Source: Saccoglossus kowalevskii
Taxonomy: Eukaryota > Hemichordata > Enteropneusta > Harrimaniidae
DNA length: 33,345 nucleotides
Reading direction: 5' to 3'
NCBI RefSeq assembly: GCF_000003605.2
Contig: NW_003107097.1
Location: 202,179 to 235,523, forward strand
The notes below the pieces were generated by a model that saw nothing but the letters and a program-made list of their open reading frames with translations, made no database searches and had not been told where the DNA came from. The translations under genes were made by a program, and so were the position numbers. Position 1 is the stretch's first letter. Each line of letters begins with the position of its first letter. Of this stretch, positions 33,194-33,345 are shown in pieces.

Positions 33194-33345
33194 CTGAATA
33201 GACATAAATCATGTACAATTTAGAATTATATAATTGAACTTAAGAATTATTATAATAAGTTTAATTTGAAATAATAAGACAGTAAACCTTCAAAAATACA
33301 ACCCTCCATCTTGGATCAGTCTTAATATAGTCTCTATTCCTTCTT
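33194..33345 (-). other. SACM1L intron at window end
   Basis: AT-rich sequence leading to the acceptor TATTCAG on the minus strand. No exon is recognisable before the window edge. Confidence 0.6.

Overview
The window is animal nuclear DNA. It is AT-rich, its genes are split by GT-AG introns, and all four genes match metazoan families. The intergenic and intronic DNA is full of miniature inverted-repeat elements (MITEs), satellite-bearing elements and minisatellites. The mix of repeats, including a roughly 155-bp tandem-core element that resembles bivalve 'pearl'-type elements, suggests a marine invertebrate, perhaps a lophotrochozoan or mollusc. That placement is an inference and is weak.

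Four genes lie in two tail-to-tail pairs. (1) 526-6370, plus strand: the 3' half of a POGLUT2/3 (KDELC-type) endoplasmic-reticulum protein O-glucosyltransferase. Five exons are visible, and the last encodes only GHDEF-stop. (2) 12293-10941, minus strand: a complete three-exon gene for a 276-aa protein with a C-terminal RRM-like domain and no family name I can give. (3) 15836-17578, plus strand: a complete 580-aa BTB-BACK-kelch protein of the KLHL24/6/35 type, coded in one exon. It has a probable non-coding first exon ending at 13049. (4) 33193-27989, minus strand: the C-terminal seven exons of the SAC1 phosphoinositide phosphatase (SACM1L), including the catalytic CX5R motif, two membrane helices and a C-terminal KxKxx motif.

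Genes 2 and 3 diverge from about 12294-12840, which contains a perfect RFX-type X-box match. Genes 1 and 2 converge over 6371-10940, and genes 3 and 4 over 17579-27988. The genes do not form an obvious pathway. POGLUT2 and SAC1 both act in the early secretory pathway, but I see no functional linkage.

The rest is repeats: four TA-flanked MITEs with CTGTRRA-type ends; three TTAA-flanked piggyBac-like MITEs; a 1.64-kb TIR element; a 320-bp tandem array made of two diverged halves; three loci of the tandem-core element, one of them interrupted by an LTR-like insertion; a 59-bp minisatellite of about 24 copies; and a 51-bp minisatellite with embedded CA repeats. I found no clear new defence or metabolic system. 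The least explained items are the RRM-like gene with its X-box, the uORF-rich leader of the kelch gene, and the separate micro-exon carrying an HDEF retrieval signal.
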